The notes beneath the pieces were generated by a model. It did not search any database and had not been told where the DNA came from. It saw only the letters and a list, made by a program, of their open reading frames with translations. A program made the position numbers and the translations under genes. From positions 682,001-746,000 of the forward strand of contig NZ_SJJZ01000004.1 in assembly GCF_004331345.1 (NCBI RefSeq): a DNA stretch of 64,000 bases, given 5' to 3'. Below, one piece after another: positions 29,041 through 37,102 of the stretch. This DNA comes from Kribbella soli. Its GTDB lineage: Bacteria > Actinomycetota > Actinomycetes > Propionibacteriales > Kribbellaceae. Position 1 is the first letter of the stretch, and the number at the start of each line of letters is the position of its first letter.

Positions 29041-29100
29041 TCTCCAGTTGTCATCGCACACCCTAGGCCATGCTCTGGACGGGGCCTGTAAGTTCTAGAG

Positions 29101-29847
29101 ATGCGAGACCTCGTCTATCCGCCCGTCGTCGCCTTCGCGAAGACCGCGTTCACGGTGCTGGACCTGAAGATCCGGCGTACCGGGACCGAGCACGTGCCGC
29201 GCACCGGCGGGGCGCTGATCGCGATCAACCACATCAGCTACGTCGACTTCATCCTGGGCGGGTACGGCGCCCTGCCGGCCAAGCGGCTCGTCCGGTTCAT
29301 GGCGAAAGAGGTGCTGTTCCGCAACCGGTACTCCGGTCCGTTGATGCGCGGGATGCACCACATCCCGGTCGACCGGGAGGCGGGCGCCGCGTCGTACCAG
29401 CAGGCCCTGGACCACCTGGCGGCCGGCGAGCTGGTCGGCGTGTTCCCGGAGGCGACGATCAGCCGGTCGTTCGAGCTCAAGGAGTTCAAGTCCGGCACGG
29501 TGCGGATGGCGGCGGAGGCCGGCGTACCGGTGCTGCCGATGATCCTGTGGGGCACGCAGCGGATGTTCACCAAGGACCACCCGCGGGACTTCACCCGGCA
29601 CCGGCCGATCTCGATCAGCATCGGCGCGCCGATCACGGTGACACCCGACGACGACCCGACCGAGGCGACCACGCACCTGCGGTCCACGATGTCGGGGATG
29701 CTGGACGAGACGATCCGTTCCTATCCCGAGCAACCGGCCGGGGCCTGGTGGCTGCCGGCCGCGTACGGCGGCAGCGCGCCGACTCCCGAAGAGGCCCAAC
29801 AGCTGGACCTGGAGGAGCTCGCCCGGCGGGCAGCCAAACGTCAGTAA
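29101..29847 (+). CDS. 1-acyl-sn-glycerol-3-phosphate acyltransferase family protein (PlsC type)
   Basis: The 248-residue product has the acyltransferase block I NHISYVDF (NHX4D), block II around MRGMHHIPVDRE, and block III FPEATISRSFELKEFKSG, with a hydrophobic N-terminal segment. The family transfers an acyl chain to lysophosphatidic acid or a related acceptor at the membrane. ATG 29101 is divergent from the thiC riboswitch across about 60 bp. Actinobacteria carry many such paralogues, so the acceptor is uncertain. Confidence 0.9.
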   Translation: MRDLVYPPVVAFAKTAFTVLDLKIRRTGTEHVPRTGGALIAINHISYVDFILGGYGALPAKRLVRFMAKEVLFRNRYSGPLMRGMHHIPVDREAGAASYQQALDHLAAGELVGVFPEATISRSFELKEFKSGTVRMAAEAGVPVLPMILWGTQRMFTKDHPRDFTRHRPISISIGAPITVTPDDDPTEATTHLRSTMSGMLDETIRSYPEQPAGAWWLPAAYGGSAPTPEEAQQLDLEELARRAAKRQ

Positions 29848-29926
29848 CCGGACCAGACCTTGACCCTCGACCCGGTACGAGGGTACGAAGTCTTTCGTTG
29901 ACAGAACAGGAACCTGGGGGGTCCCT

Positions 29927-30502
29927 GTGCGGCGGGCGGCTGCGGTGGCTCGCGTACGAGAGCGGGCGGGGATGGTTTTGTTCGATTCACCGGAAGAGCT
30001 GCACCTGTTCGACCCGGGGGCGCTGACGCCTGCGCCGCACGTGGCCGAGCACATCCCGGACGCCGGGGCGTTCTTCGTCGACTGGGCGACCCGGGGACTG
30101 TCCGCGGAGCGTGCCCGGGAGATCGAGTCCGCGGTGAACGGCCGGCGCAACCAGAACGGCTGGTTCCCGCTCGAGTCGCTGGACAGCATCGGCCGCAAGG
30201 GCTTCTGGCGCGGTCCGCTGACCTACCTGGCCCGGATGACGGCCGACGACGCGCGGATCCTGCAGGAGTGGGCCACGGACGGCCTCGGCGGCGACCAGTC
30301 GAACCGCATCGAGGCGACCGTCGACCACCTGCTCCACCAGCAGGGCCACGCGGCCGCGGCCACCTGGGCGGTCGCTGTCCGCCCACGCACATACCTGGAC
30401 GCGGAGGTCCTCGGCGACCGCCTTCTGGCCGCCTGGGAGTACAACCTCGGCTCCATCCGCGCCAAGGACGTGGCCAAGTCTGTACGGCGCTGGAACCGCT
30501 AG
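29927..30502 (+). CDS. Hypothetical protein
   Basis: The 191-residue soluble product is mainly alpha-helical by eye, with segments LSAERAREIESAVNGRRNQNGWFPLESLDSIGRKGFWRGPL, MTADDARILQEWATDGLGG and YLDAEVLGDRLLAAWEYNLGSIRAKDVAKSVRRWNR. I do not recognise the family. GTG 29927 follows GGGGGG; an ATG at 29972 would remove a 15-residue basic N-terminus and could be the true start. It ends 45 bp before the convergent small membrane protein. Confidence 0.6.
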   Translation: MRRAAAVARVRERAGMVLFDSPEELHLFDPGALTPAPHVAEHIPDAGAFFVDWATRGLSAERAREIESAVNGRRNQNGWFPLESLDSIGRKGFWRGPLTYLARMTADDARILQEWATDGLGGDQSNRIEATVDHLLHQQGHAAAATWAVAVRPRTYLDAEVLGDRLLAAWEYNLGSIRAKDVAKSVRRWNR

Positions 30503-30547
30503 AGACCGCTGTACGGCGGGCAGCCGCCAGACCGCCCGTCGTACAGC

Positions 30548-30781
30548 TCAGTGGAACTGCGGGATGATCAGGTACAGCCCGTAGAGCACTGCCGCCAGGC
30601 AGGCTGCGAAACACAGTGCAGCCGCACCTGTGTCCACGAAGGACGGCTGCCGCTTCTCGTCGATCGCCACGGCTCGCCGGGACATCGCGGTCACACCGAG
30701 CGCGAACAGCACCGCCAGGCCGACGCCGAAGAGCAGGCTGACCAGTGCGACCTCACCGAGGGCACTCCAGTTGATGTGCAT
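30548..30781 (-). CDS. Small two-helix membrane protein downstream of pit1
   Basis: The 77-residue product has two membrane helices (LVSLLFGVGLAVLFALGVT and AALCFAACLAAVLYGLYLII) joined by a basic loop with RRAVAIDEKRQPSFVD. ATG 30781 lies 13 bp after the first Pit gene, preceded by GAGGAGTACGGCG, so it is probably in the same operon. Comparable small proteins accompany Pit genes in other actinobacteria. The function is unknown. Confidence 0.68.
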   Translation of the reverse strand: MHINWSALGEVALVSLLFGVGLAVLFALGVTAMSRRAVAIDEKRQPSFVDTGAAALCFAACLAAVLYGLYLIIPQFH

Positions 30782-30794
30782 CGCCGTACTCCTC

Positions 30795-31931
30795 TCAGGC
30801 CGCCGCAGCGGTGGTGGACGGGGTGGTGGAGCTCGGGTACTCGTTCACGTTCTCCGACGTCACCGGGCGACGCCGGGACGCGGCGTAGATTCCGCCACCG
30901 GCCGCGACCGCAAGGACCGCGATGATGACCACACCGAGGTTGCCGGAGTCGGCGACCCGACCGGCCAGCGCACCGACGATCGCAGCAGCCGGCAGCGTCA
31001 GCAGCCAGGCCACGGCCATCCGGCCGGCGACCGTCCAGCGCACCTCGGCCAGCCGCTTGCCGAGGCCGGCGCCGAGGATGCTGCCGGAGCAGACCTGGGT
31101 GGTGGACAGCGGGAAGCCCAGGTGCGAGGAGGCCAGCAGCACGGCGGTCGAGCTCGTCTCCGCGGAAAAGCCCTGCGGCGACTCGATCTCGGCCAGGCCC
31201 TTGCCCATCGTCCGGATGATCCGCCAACCGCCCAGGTAGGTGCCGGCCGCGATCGCCAGGCCGGCCGCCAGGATCACCCACAGCGGCGGGCGGGACCCGG
31301 AGGCGAGGCTGCCGGAGGTGATCAGCACCAGCGTGATGACGCCCATCGTCTTCTGCGCGTCACCGGTGCCGTGCGCGAGCGAGACCAGCGACGCGGACGC
31401 GATCTGCCCGAACCGGAAGCCGTCGTCGACCGACTTCTTCCGCGCCCGCGCGGTGATCTTGTAGGCCAGGAAGGTCCCGAGCAGCGCGATCACACCGGCC
31501 ACGATCGGGGCCGCGATCGCCGGGACGATGATCTTCTGGACCACGGTGCCGAAATGTACGGCGCTGCTCCCGGACGCGATCCAGGTGGCGCCGATCAGGC
31601 CGCCGAACAGCGCGTGCGACGAGGAGCTCGGCAGGCCGAGGTACCAGGTCAGCAGGTTCCAGAGGATCGCTCCGACGAGCCCGCCGAAGATCACCGGCAC
31701 GGTCACCTTGGCATCGTCGACGATGCCGCTGGAGATCGTCTTGGCCACCTCGGTCGAGATGAAGGCGCCGACCAGGTTCAGGACGGCGGACAGTGCGACC
31801 GCGATCTTCGGTCTCAGGGCACCGGTGGCGATCGACGTCGCCATCGCGTTGGCGGTGTCGTGGAACCCGTTGGTGAAGTCGAACACCAGCGCGGTGATGA
31901 TCACCACGACGACGAGGAACGAAAGGTCCAT
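30795..31931 (-). CDS. Inorganic phosphate transporter, PiT family (copy 1)
   Basis: The 378-residue product has the two PiT signatures, FDFTNGFHDTANAMATSI near the N-terminus and PLSTTQVCSGSILGAGLG in the second half, plus LGLPSSSSHALFGGL and about ten membrane helices. PiT carriers import phosphate, usually as a metal-phosphate complex with protons or Na+. ATG 31931 is chosen; the frame is open far upstream as a shadow of the second copy. It lies 86 bp after copy 2 and likely belongs to the same operon. A Ser/Thr/Pro-rich C-terminal tail of about 30 residues is extra. Confidence 0.94.
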   Translation of the reverse strand: MDLSFLVVVVIITALVFDFTNGFHDTANAMATSIATGALRPKIAVALSAVLNLVGAFISTEVAKTISSGIVDDAKVTVPVIFGGLVGAILWNLLTWYLGLPSSSSHALFGGLIGATWIASGSSAVHFGTVVQKIIVPAIAAPIVAGVIALLGTFLAYKITARARKKSVDDGFRFGQIASASLVSLAHGTGDAQKTMGVITLVLITSGSLASGSRPPLWVILAAGLAIAAGTYLGGWRIIRTMGKGLAEIESPQGFSAETSSTAVLLASSHLGFPLSTTQVCSGSILGAGLGKRLAEVRWTVAGRMAVAWLLTLPAAAIVGALAGRVADSGNLGVVIIAVLAVAAGGGIYAASRRRPVTSENVNEYPSSTTPSTTAAAA

Positions 31932-32017
31932 AGCGACCACTTCCCTAGGCGGACGATCAGCAGCGTCGATCGACCGTAGGTCGGGTGAGTGAACTCGAAA
32001 TGAACCGGTTCGGGACC

Positions 32018-33016
32018 TTACTCGAGGATCAGGTGGGCTACTCCGTACACGCCGGCCGCGACGATGCCGGCGGCGGGGATGGTCAGGATCCACGCCGTGA
32101 CAATGCCCTTGGCGACACCCCAGCGGACGGCGGACAGGCGCTTGGTGGCGCCGGCGCCCATCACCGCGGAGGTGATCGTGTGGGTGGTGGAGACCGGGGC
32201 GTGCAGGCCGATCGCCATCACGTACAGCACGGTGGCGGCGACCGCCTCGGACGCGAACCCGCGGGCCGGGTCCAGGTGGATGATCCGGCGGCCGAGCGTC
32301 CGCATGATCCGCCAGCCGCCGGAGTACGTGCCGAGCGAGATCGCGGTCGCGGCGGACAGCTTCACCCAGGTCGGGATGCCGTCGCCGGCATCCGCGTGGC
32401 CCGTGGTGAGCAGCGCCAGGAAGATGACGCCCATCGTCTTCTGAGCGTCCTGGAGGCCGTGCCCGAGCGCCATCGCGGCGGCCGACAGCGACTGCGCCAG
32501 CCGGAACCCGCGCGTGGTCTTGCCGGGGTTGCGGTTCCGGAAGATCCACAGGATCGCGGTCATCAGCAGGAACGCGCCGACGAAACCGACCGCGGGCGAC
32601 AGCACCATCGGGATGACGACCTTGTCGACGATGCCGGACCACAGCACGACGCTGCTCGAGGCCAGGCCGGCGCCGACCAGACCGCCGATCAGCGCGTGCG
32701 ACGAGGAGCTGGGCAGACCGAAGTACCAGGTGATCAGGTTCCAGGTGATGGCACCGATCAGGGCCGCGATCACGACCACCAGACCGTGTTGCCCGGCCGG
32801 GGTGTTGATGATGCCCTTGCCGACGGTCTCGGCCACCTCGGTGCCGAGGAACGCGCCGAGGAAGTTCATCACCGCGGCCATCACCAGCGCCACCCGCGGG
32901 GTCAGCGCGCGGGTCGACACCGACGTCGCGATCGCGTTGGCGGCGTCGTGGAAGCCGTTGGTGTAGTCGAAGGCCAGCGCGATGACGACGACGGCGATGA
33001 CGAGCGTGAGCTCCAC
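32018..33016 (-). CDS. Inorganic phosphate transporter, PiT family (copy 2)
   Basis: The 332-residue product has FDYTNGFHDAANAIATSV, LGLPSSSSHALIGGL and PVSTTHTITSAVMGAG, the PiT signatures, in about ten helices. It resembles copy 1 over its length (both have AHGTGDAQKTMGV-like and GGWRI(I/M)RT segments), so the pair arose by duplication. GTG 33016 is 2 bp from the end of the DUF47 gene, so the two are probably translated together. DUF47-Pit pairs are the standard low-affinity phosphate uptake unit. Confidence 0.94.
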   Translation of the reverse strand: MELTLVIAVVVIALAFDYTNGFHDAANAIATSVSTRALTPRVALVMAAVMNFLGAFLGTEVAETVGKGIINTPAGQHGLVVVIAALIGAITWNLITWYFGLPSSSSHALIGGLVGAGLASSSVVLWSGIVDKVVIPMVLSPAVGFVGAFLLMTAILWIFRNRNPGKTTRGFRLAQSLSAAAMALGHGLQDAQKTMGVIFLALLTTGHADAGDGIPTWVKLSAATAISLGTYSGGWRIMRTLGRRIIHLDPARGFASEAVAATVLYVMAIGLHAPVSTTHTITSAVMGAGATKRLSAVRWGVAKGIVTAWILTIPAAGIVAAGVYGVAHLILE

Positions 33017-33018
33017 GC

Positions 33019-33651
33019 TCAGCTCTCCTTGACGGCGATCTGTTCGACCGTGTTGGCGACGTGCTCGAACGCGTCGATCGCGGCCTCCAGCAGGTCGACC
33101 ACGGTCTTGAGCTTCATCACCGTCAGCGCCTCGTACTCACCGCTGAACAGCTTCGCGACCAGCCGCCGGTGCACCGCGTCACCGGTGTTCTCCAGGCGGT
33201 TGATCTCGATCCAGTACTCGGCCAGGTCCTTCATGGTCCGCAGCCGGGGCATTGTCTCGGCGGTCAACTGCGCGGCCCGCTGGAGTACCTCGATCTGCTC
33301 GGCGATCTCCTCCGGCAGCTTCTCCAGGTTGAAGAGGTGGATCGTGTCGACCGCCTCTTCCATGAAGTCCATGACGTCGTCCAGATCGGAGGCCAGCCGG
33401 TAGATGTCCTCACGGTCGAACGGGGTGACGAAGGTCGAGTTCACCCGGCGAATGATCGAGTGGGTGGTCTCGTCGGCCGCGTGTTCCGCGTCCTTCATCT
33501 GGGCGGCGATCTGATGGCTCGAGGACAGTCCGGTCCCCGCCGTACTGCCGAGCAGCTCCGCCAGGATCCGCGATCCCTCCACGAGGTGGTTGGCGGACTC
33601 GGTGAAAAGGTCGTAGAACGTCGGGTCGTTCGGACGCAGACGTAACGGCAC
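33019..33651 (-). CDS. DUF47/PhoU-like Pit accessory protein
   Basis: The 210-residue, all-helical product has the family pattern: FYDLFTESANHLVEGSRIL, DAEHAADETTHSIIRRVNSTFVTPFDREDIYRLASDLDDVMDFMEEAV, and a repeat of the same fold in the C-terminal half. DUF47 proteins regulate the PiT permease with which they are encoded. GTG 33651 is preceded by CCGGAG and fits better than TTG 33678. Together with the two Pit genes and the small membrane gene it forms one transcription unit. Confidence 0.92.
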   Translation of the reverse strand: MPLRLRPNDPTFYDLFTESANHLVEGSRILAELLGSTAGTGLSSSHQIAAQMKDAEHAADETTHSIIRRVNSTFVTPFDREDIYRLASDLDDVMDFMEEAVDTIHLFNLEKLPEEIAEQIEVLQRAAQLTAETMPRLRTMKDLAEYWIEINRLENTGDAVHRRLVAKLFSGEYEALTVMKLKTVVDLLEAAIDAFEHVANTVEQIAVKES

Positions 33652-33790
33652 TTCAAGCTCCGGATGAACGAGGGACAAACCGTGAACATGCTAGGGGGAA
33701 CCACCGGTTGACGCGGCATCCGCCCCGATCAACGTAGCGCGTCGCGGTAAATCGCGTTTTCAGGCGCGCACGGTCGGTAACTGATCGGTT

Positions 33791-34111
33791 TCAGCGTGTT
33801 ATCACGGCGTACAGGTCGAAGAGCCCGACCACGAGCACCAGACCGGCCGCGGTCCGGAGCACGTTCTGGTGGCCGAGGGCATGCACCGCACCGCCCTTGG
33901 TACGGCGGTAGACGGCGCTCACCGCCGCCCAGCAGCCCATCGACAGCACGAGAACGACGATCCCGAGACCGGTCCGGACGTCCGACGAACCGTGGCCGGA
34001 GGCAAGCAGTAGGACACCGTTCGCGATCAGGCCGAGCGCCGTACGCCGCCACGCGAGCAGGGTCCGCTCCGGCTGGCGGCCTGGATCCGGTGTGCTCATC
34101 GCCACACTCAC
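33791..34111 (-). CDS. DUF202 membrane protein (second of pair)
   Basis: The 106-residue product has the DUF202 start (RTLLAWRRTALGLIANGVLLL) and three membrane helices. GTG 34111 overlaps the stop of the preceding DUF202 gene (GTGA); an internal ATG at 34099 is an alternative. The pair of short DUF202 proteins, one of YidH type, recurs in many bacteria; the function is unknown. Confidence 0.87.
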   Translation of the reverse strand: MSVAMSTPDPGRQPERTLLAWRRTALGLIANGVLLLASGHGSSDVRTGLGIVVLVLSMGCWAAVSAVYRRTKGGAVHALGHQNVLRTAAGLVLVVGLFDLYAVITR

Positions 34112-34440
34112 CGCCAGAGCGAGAACAGCAGGCCGATCAGACCGATCACGCCGATCGTTGCTCCGAGCATCAGCGGGAGCCTGGTCACCGGGAGCGCGCC
34201 GCCGCGACGGATCGCGGTCAGGTTGAGCTGCCAGCGCCGGAACGCACCGGCGGTCGTGACGATCCCGGCGATCACCAGGACGATGCCGATCACCCGGGCC
34301 GGCCAGCGGTCCGGTCCGAGATCGAGGAACTGGACCGCGGACAGCCCGCCGGCGTAACAGGCGAGGGAGGTCCGCAGGTAGGCCAGGTAGGTGCGTTCGT
34401 TCGCCAGGGTGAACCGGTAGTCGGGCTCCTCCTCGGTCAT
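34108..34440 (-). CDS. DUF202 membrane protein, YidH type (first of pair)
   Basis: The 110-residue product begins YRFTLANERTYLAYLRTSLACYAGGL, the YidH-type DUF202 signature, followed by three membrane helices. ATG 34440 overlaps the stop of the GH3 gene (ATGA at 34437-34440), so it is coupled to it. The role is unknown. Confidence 0.88.
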   Translation of the reverse strand: MTEEEPDYRFTLANERTYLAYLRTSLACYAGGLSAVQFLDLGPDRWPARVIGIVLVIAGIVTTAGAFRRWQLNLTAIRRGGALPVTRLPLMLGATIGVIGLIGLLFSLWR

Positions 34441-35696
34441 CCGCAGCTCACCAGTCCGTGGTCCTGTTTGAGTGTCAGCACACGGCGCACGCTACTCGTC
34501 AGCTGCGCGGCGAAGGACTTGTCCTGCTGCGCCTTGGCGACCAGCGCGGCCACCATCTCCGCGGTCAGCCCGGCCTTCGCGTTGATGACGATGTCGCCAC
34601 CGGCCGCCACGAACCGGGTCGCGCGGTCGCCGGCCGGCACCGCGGCAACCTCCGCCGCGGCGCCCACGTCGTCGGTGATCACGACCCCACGCCAGCCCAG
34701 ATCGCCACGCACCATGCCCTGGATGACGGTCGGCGAGAACACCGCGCGGTTCTTCGGATCGATCTTCGTGTACGTCACCGTCGAGATCATCACCATCGAC
34801 GTACCGGCCTTGATCCCGTCGGTGAACGGCTGCAGGTCGGCGTCGCCGCGGACGGTGACGTTGTCGACGACCCCGGAGGAGAAGTCGGTGTTGCCGCGCA
34901 CGCGCCCGAGCCCCGGGAAGTGCTTGACCGACGTCGCGATGCCCGCGTTGCGCATGCCTTGGACGAAGGCCCGTACTCCCTGACCGGCCTCCTCCGGCGT
35001 ATCGCCGTACTCGCGATCCAGCTGGCCGATCGGTGCGTTCTGCGACTTGAGCGAGCTGGGTACGACGTCGGCGACCGGCGCGAGGTCGACGTTGACGCCG
35101 GCCTGCTTGAGCTGGCTGCCCCACTCCTGGGCCTGTGCGGTGAGCTTGGAACTCGACCAGGTGCCCTGCACCGTGGCCGCCGGGATCCGGTCGAAGCCGG
35201 GGCCCTTGAGGCGCTGGATCTGGCCGCCCTCCTGGTCCGCGGCGATCAACGGGCGGACGCCCTTCAGGGTCGCGGCCGTGTTCACGTCGGCCATCGCCGT
35301 ACGAGTGTGCGAGAGGCTGCCGCCGTTGCCGATCAGGAACACGCTGCCGGACTTCTGCTCCTGTACGACGGCCCGCTGGGCGGACGTCATGCCGCTGGAG
35401 TTGATCCCGGTCATGATGAGCTGTGCGGCCTTCTCCCGCAGCGTCAGGGCCTGCAGCTTCTGGTCGACACAGCCCGCCGCGCTGGTCGGCGGTTTCGAGG
35501 TCGGCGGCTCGGCCGGGGTCTCGCTCGGCGTGTCGGTGGGCGTATCGGTTGGTGTGGTCGCCGGGGAGCTCGGGCCGTCGGTCACCGGGATCGAGGACGA
35601 CGGCACGGTGCTCGGTCCCGCGGTCGGGGAGCCACTGTCACCACAGCCGGTCACAGCGAGGGCAGTCAGCGCGATCAGCGCGACCGGACGCCTCAT
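34437..35696 (-). CDS. Lipoprotein glycoside hydrolase family 3 (NagZ-like)
   Basis: The 419-residue product has a lipoprotein signal with lipobox AVTGC, a Thr/Pro/Ser-rich linker (about residues 25-75) and a single GH3 domain with LREKAAQLIM, DQEGGQIQRL, KHFPGLGRVRGNTDFSSG and RGVVITDDVGAA, the last carrying the catalytic Asp near residue 342. The usual acid/base motif (KHFPGHG...DSH) is altered: Leu replaces the first His and no DSH follows, so catalytic activity or acid/base choice may differ. It likely removes beta-N-acetylhexosamine from wall fragments or chitin. ATG 35696 is 1 bp from the marR stop. Confidence 0.9.
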   Translation of the reverse strand: MRRPVALIALTALAVTGCGDSGSPTAGPSTVPSSSIPVTDGPSSPATTPTDTPTDTPSETPAEPPTSKPPTSAAGCVDQKLQALTLREKAAQLIMTGINSSGMTSAQRAVVQEQKSGSVFLIGNGGSLSHTRTAMADVNTAATLKGVRPLIAADQEGGQIQRLKGPGFDRIPAATVQGTWSSSKLTAQAQEWGSQLKQAGVNVDLAPVADVVPSSLKSQNAPIGQLDREYGDTPEEAGQGVRAFVQGMRNAGIATSVKHFPGLGRVRGNTDFSSGVVDNVTVRGDADLQPFTDGIKAGTSMVMISTVTYTKIDPKNRAVFSPTVIQGMVRGDLGWRGVVITDDVGAAAEVAAVPAGDRATRFVAAGGDIVINAKAGLTAEMVAALVAKAQQDKSFAAQLTSSVRRVLTLKQDHGLVSCG

Positions 35697-35697
35697 C

Positions 35698-36183
35698 TCA
35701 GTTTCGCTCCCACGCCGCGCGGTCGATGGTGTCACCGGAATGCCGGGCCAGTGTCGCGCAGACGTCGTACAGCTGCTCGACCTGCTCGGGGCTGAGTGCG
35801 TCGAAGATCGACTTGCGGACCTCCTCGACATGACCGGGGGCCGTCTCGACCAGCTTCTGCCGGCCGAGTTCGGTGAGGATCGCGACCTGGCCGCGGCGGT
35901 CGGACTCGATGCCCTCGCGCTTCACCCAGCCGTTCTGCTCGAGCCGGTTGACCGCGTGCGAGAGCCGGCTGCGGGAGCCCTGCGTGGCGACCGCGAGTTC
36001 ACTCATCCGCAGCCGGTTGGCAGGCGCCTCGGACAGCCGGACGAGAATCTCGTAGTACGTGTGCGGAATTCCGGCGTCGCGCTGCAATTGCTGCTCGATC
36101 CGGCTGCTCACTACGCGCTGCGCCGCGATGTACGCACGCCAGGCCTGCGCCTCTGTCTGGTTCAGCCACCGGGGTTCCGCCAT
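35698..36183 (-). CDS. MarR family transcriptional regulator
   Basis: The 161-residue product has the winged-helix pattern of MarR: LRMSELAVATQGSRSRLSHAVNRLEQNGWVKREG, followed by the wing (SDRRGQVAILTELG) and helical dimerisation ends. It probably represses a nearby gene, such as those in its own operon. ATG 36183 is chosen (a GTG at 36204 adds seven residues). The 5' 185 nt of the gene overlap the 3' end of the EamA frame. The gene is 1 bp from the GH3 gene. Confidence 0.9.
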   Translation of the reverse strand: MAEPRWLNQTEAQAWRAYIAAQRVVSSRIEQQLQRDAGIPHTYYEILVRLSEAPANRLRMSELAVATQGSRSRLSHAVNRLEQNGWVKREGIESDRRGQVAILTELGRQKLVETAPGHVEEVRKSIFDALSPEQVEQLYDVCATLARHSGDTIDRAAWERN

Positions 36184-37063
36184 TCCCGCAGCGTACTTGT
36201 TCACCGATCCGGATCAGCAGTACGGCGGCAGCACACACCAGCATGCCGACGACGGCGAGCGCGCCGATCGTCTCGTGGAACAGCAGGAACGCGAACACCA
36301 TCGTGGTCGGCGGCACCAGATAGAGCAGTGAACTGATGCGCGTTGCGCCGGAGAGTTTGAGGTTGACCAGGTACAGCCCCCAGCCGCCGCCGGTTGCCAG
36401 CAGCACCAGCCAGACGACTGCGCCGTAGAAGCCCGGCTGCTCGGGCACGGTGAGGCGATGGGTCGACGCGGCCAACGCGGTGAACAGGACTGCCGACACG
36501 AGGCTCTGGACTGCCAGCGCGTCCAGCGAGGTCGTCGCCGGCTTTCGATGGCGATCAAGACAGGTCCCCGCTACCAGTCCGAGGAGACCGCCGACCGGGA
36601 TCAGGAAGAGGAGCGGTGAACCGTGGCCGGCCCCGAGGTCGTCGGCCACAACCAGACCGACGCCGACCAGACCGAGGAGCAGTCCGAGCCATTGGCGGTG
36701 GCTGACGCGTTCGCCGAGCAGCGGCCCGGCGACGGTCGCGATCAGGATCGGCTGGAGCGATCCGATCAGCGCGGTGACACCGGCCGTGATGCCGTGGTCG
36801 ATACCGGTGAAGATCAGGCCCAGGTAGACGAACTGGGTGAGGACCGCCATCCACACCTGGCTCACGAGGTCCCGGCGGGAGATCCGCGGCCGCCGGATCG
36901 CCAGCACCACAGCGGCGATCGCGCCCGCGACGAGGAATCGCCAGGCGAGCAGGTCGAACGCGTTCGTGTACTGCGTCCCCCAGCGCGCACCGATGAAGCC
37001 GCAGCTCCAGAACACGACGAACCCGGTTCCGGCAGCCAGCGTGAGCGCCTTGTGCGTGGTCAT
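35999..37063 (-). CDS. EamA/DMT family transporter with frame running into marR
   Basis: The product has the ten-helix DMT fold: GFVVFWSCGFIGARWGT, AFDLLAWRFLVAGAIAAVVLAI, GLIFTGIDHGITAGVTALIGSLQPILIA and a second EamA repeat ending LAVVGMLVCAAAVLLIRI. Normal family members end about there; here the frame continues about 60 more residues, Arg/Ala/Gly-rich and non-membrane, to a TGA at 35999, overlapping marR in another frame. This suggests a lost stop or a small frameshift near 36190-36220. It probably exports a small metabolite. ATG 37063 is divergent from a TetR gene 37 bp away, which may control it. Confidence 0.88.
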   Translation of the reverse strand: MTTHKALTLAAGTGFVVFWSCGFIGARWGTQYTNAFDLLAWRFLVAGAIAAVVLAIRRPRISRRDLVSQVWMAVLTQFVYLGLIFTGIDHGITAGVTALIGSLQPILIATVAGPLLGERVSHRQWLGLLLGLVGVGLVVADDLGAGHGSPLLFLIPVGGLLGLVAGTCLDRHRKPATTSLDALAVQSLVSAVLFTALAASTHRLTVPEQPGFYGAVVWLVLLATGGGWGLYLVNLKLSGATRISSLLYLVPPTTMVFAFLLFHETIGALAVVGMLVCAAAVLLIRIGEQVRCGNGGTPVAEPDRGAGLACVHRGAARSEQPDRAAIAARRRNSAHVLRDSRPAVRGACQPAADE

Positions 37064-37089
37064 GGAAGACGGTAACCACACCGGTCGGT

Positions 37090-37102
37090 ATACTGTCAGT
37101 AT
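37090..37102. promoter_or_regulatory. Palindromic operator candidate between EamA and TetR genes
   Basis: ATACTGTCAGTAT is a perfect 13-bp palindrome that overlaps the TetR ATG (37101) and lies within the 37-bp gap between the divergent EamA and TetR genes. TATACT within it resembles a -10 hexamer. A TetR dimer bound here could repress both genes. Confidence 0.6.

Noticed and set aside
33652..33790. Possible PHO box before the DUF47-Pit operon
   Set aside because: On the minus strand GTTCACGG and GTTCATCC are present, but their spacing is not 11 bp and the repeat is poor; phosphate control here cannot be supported from the sequence.
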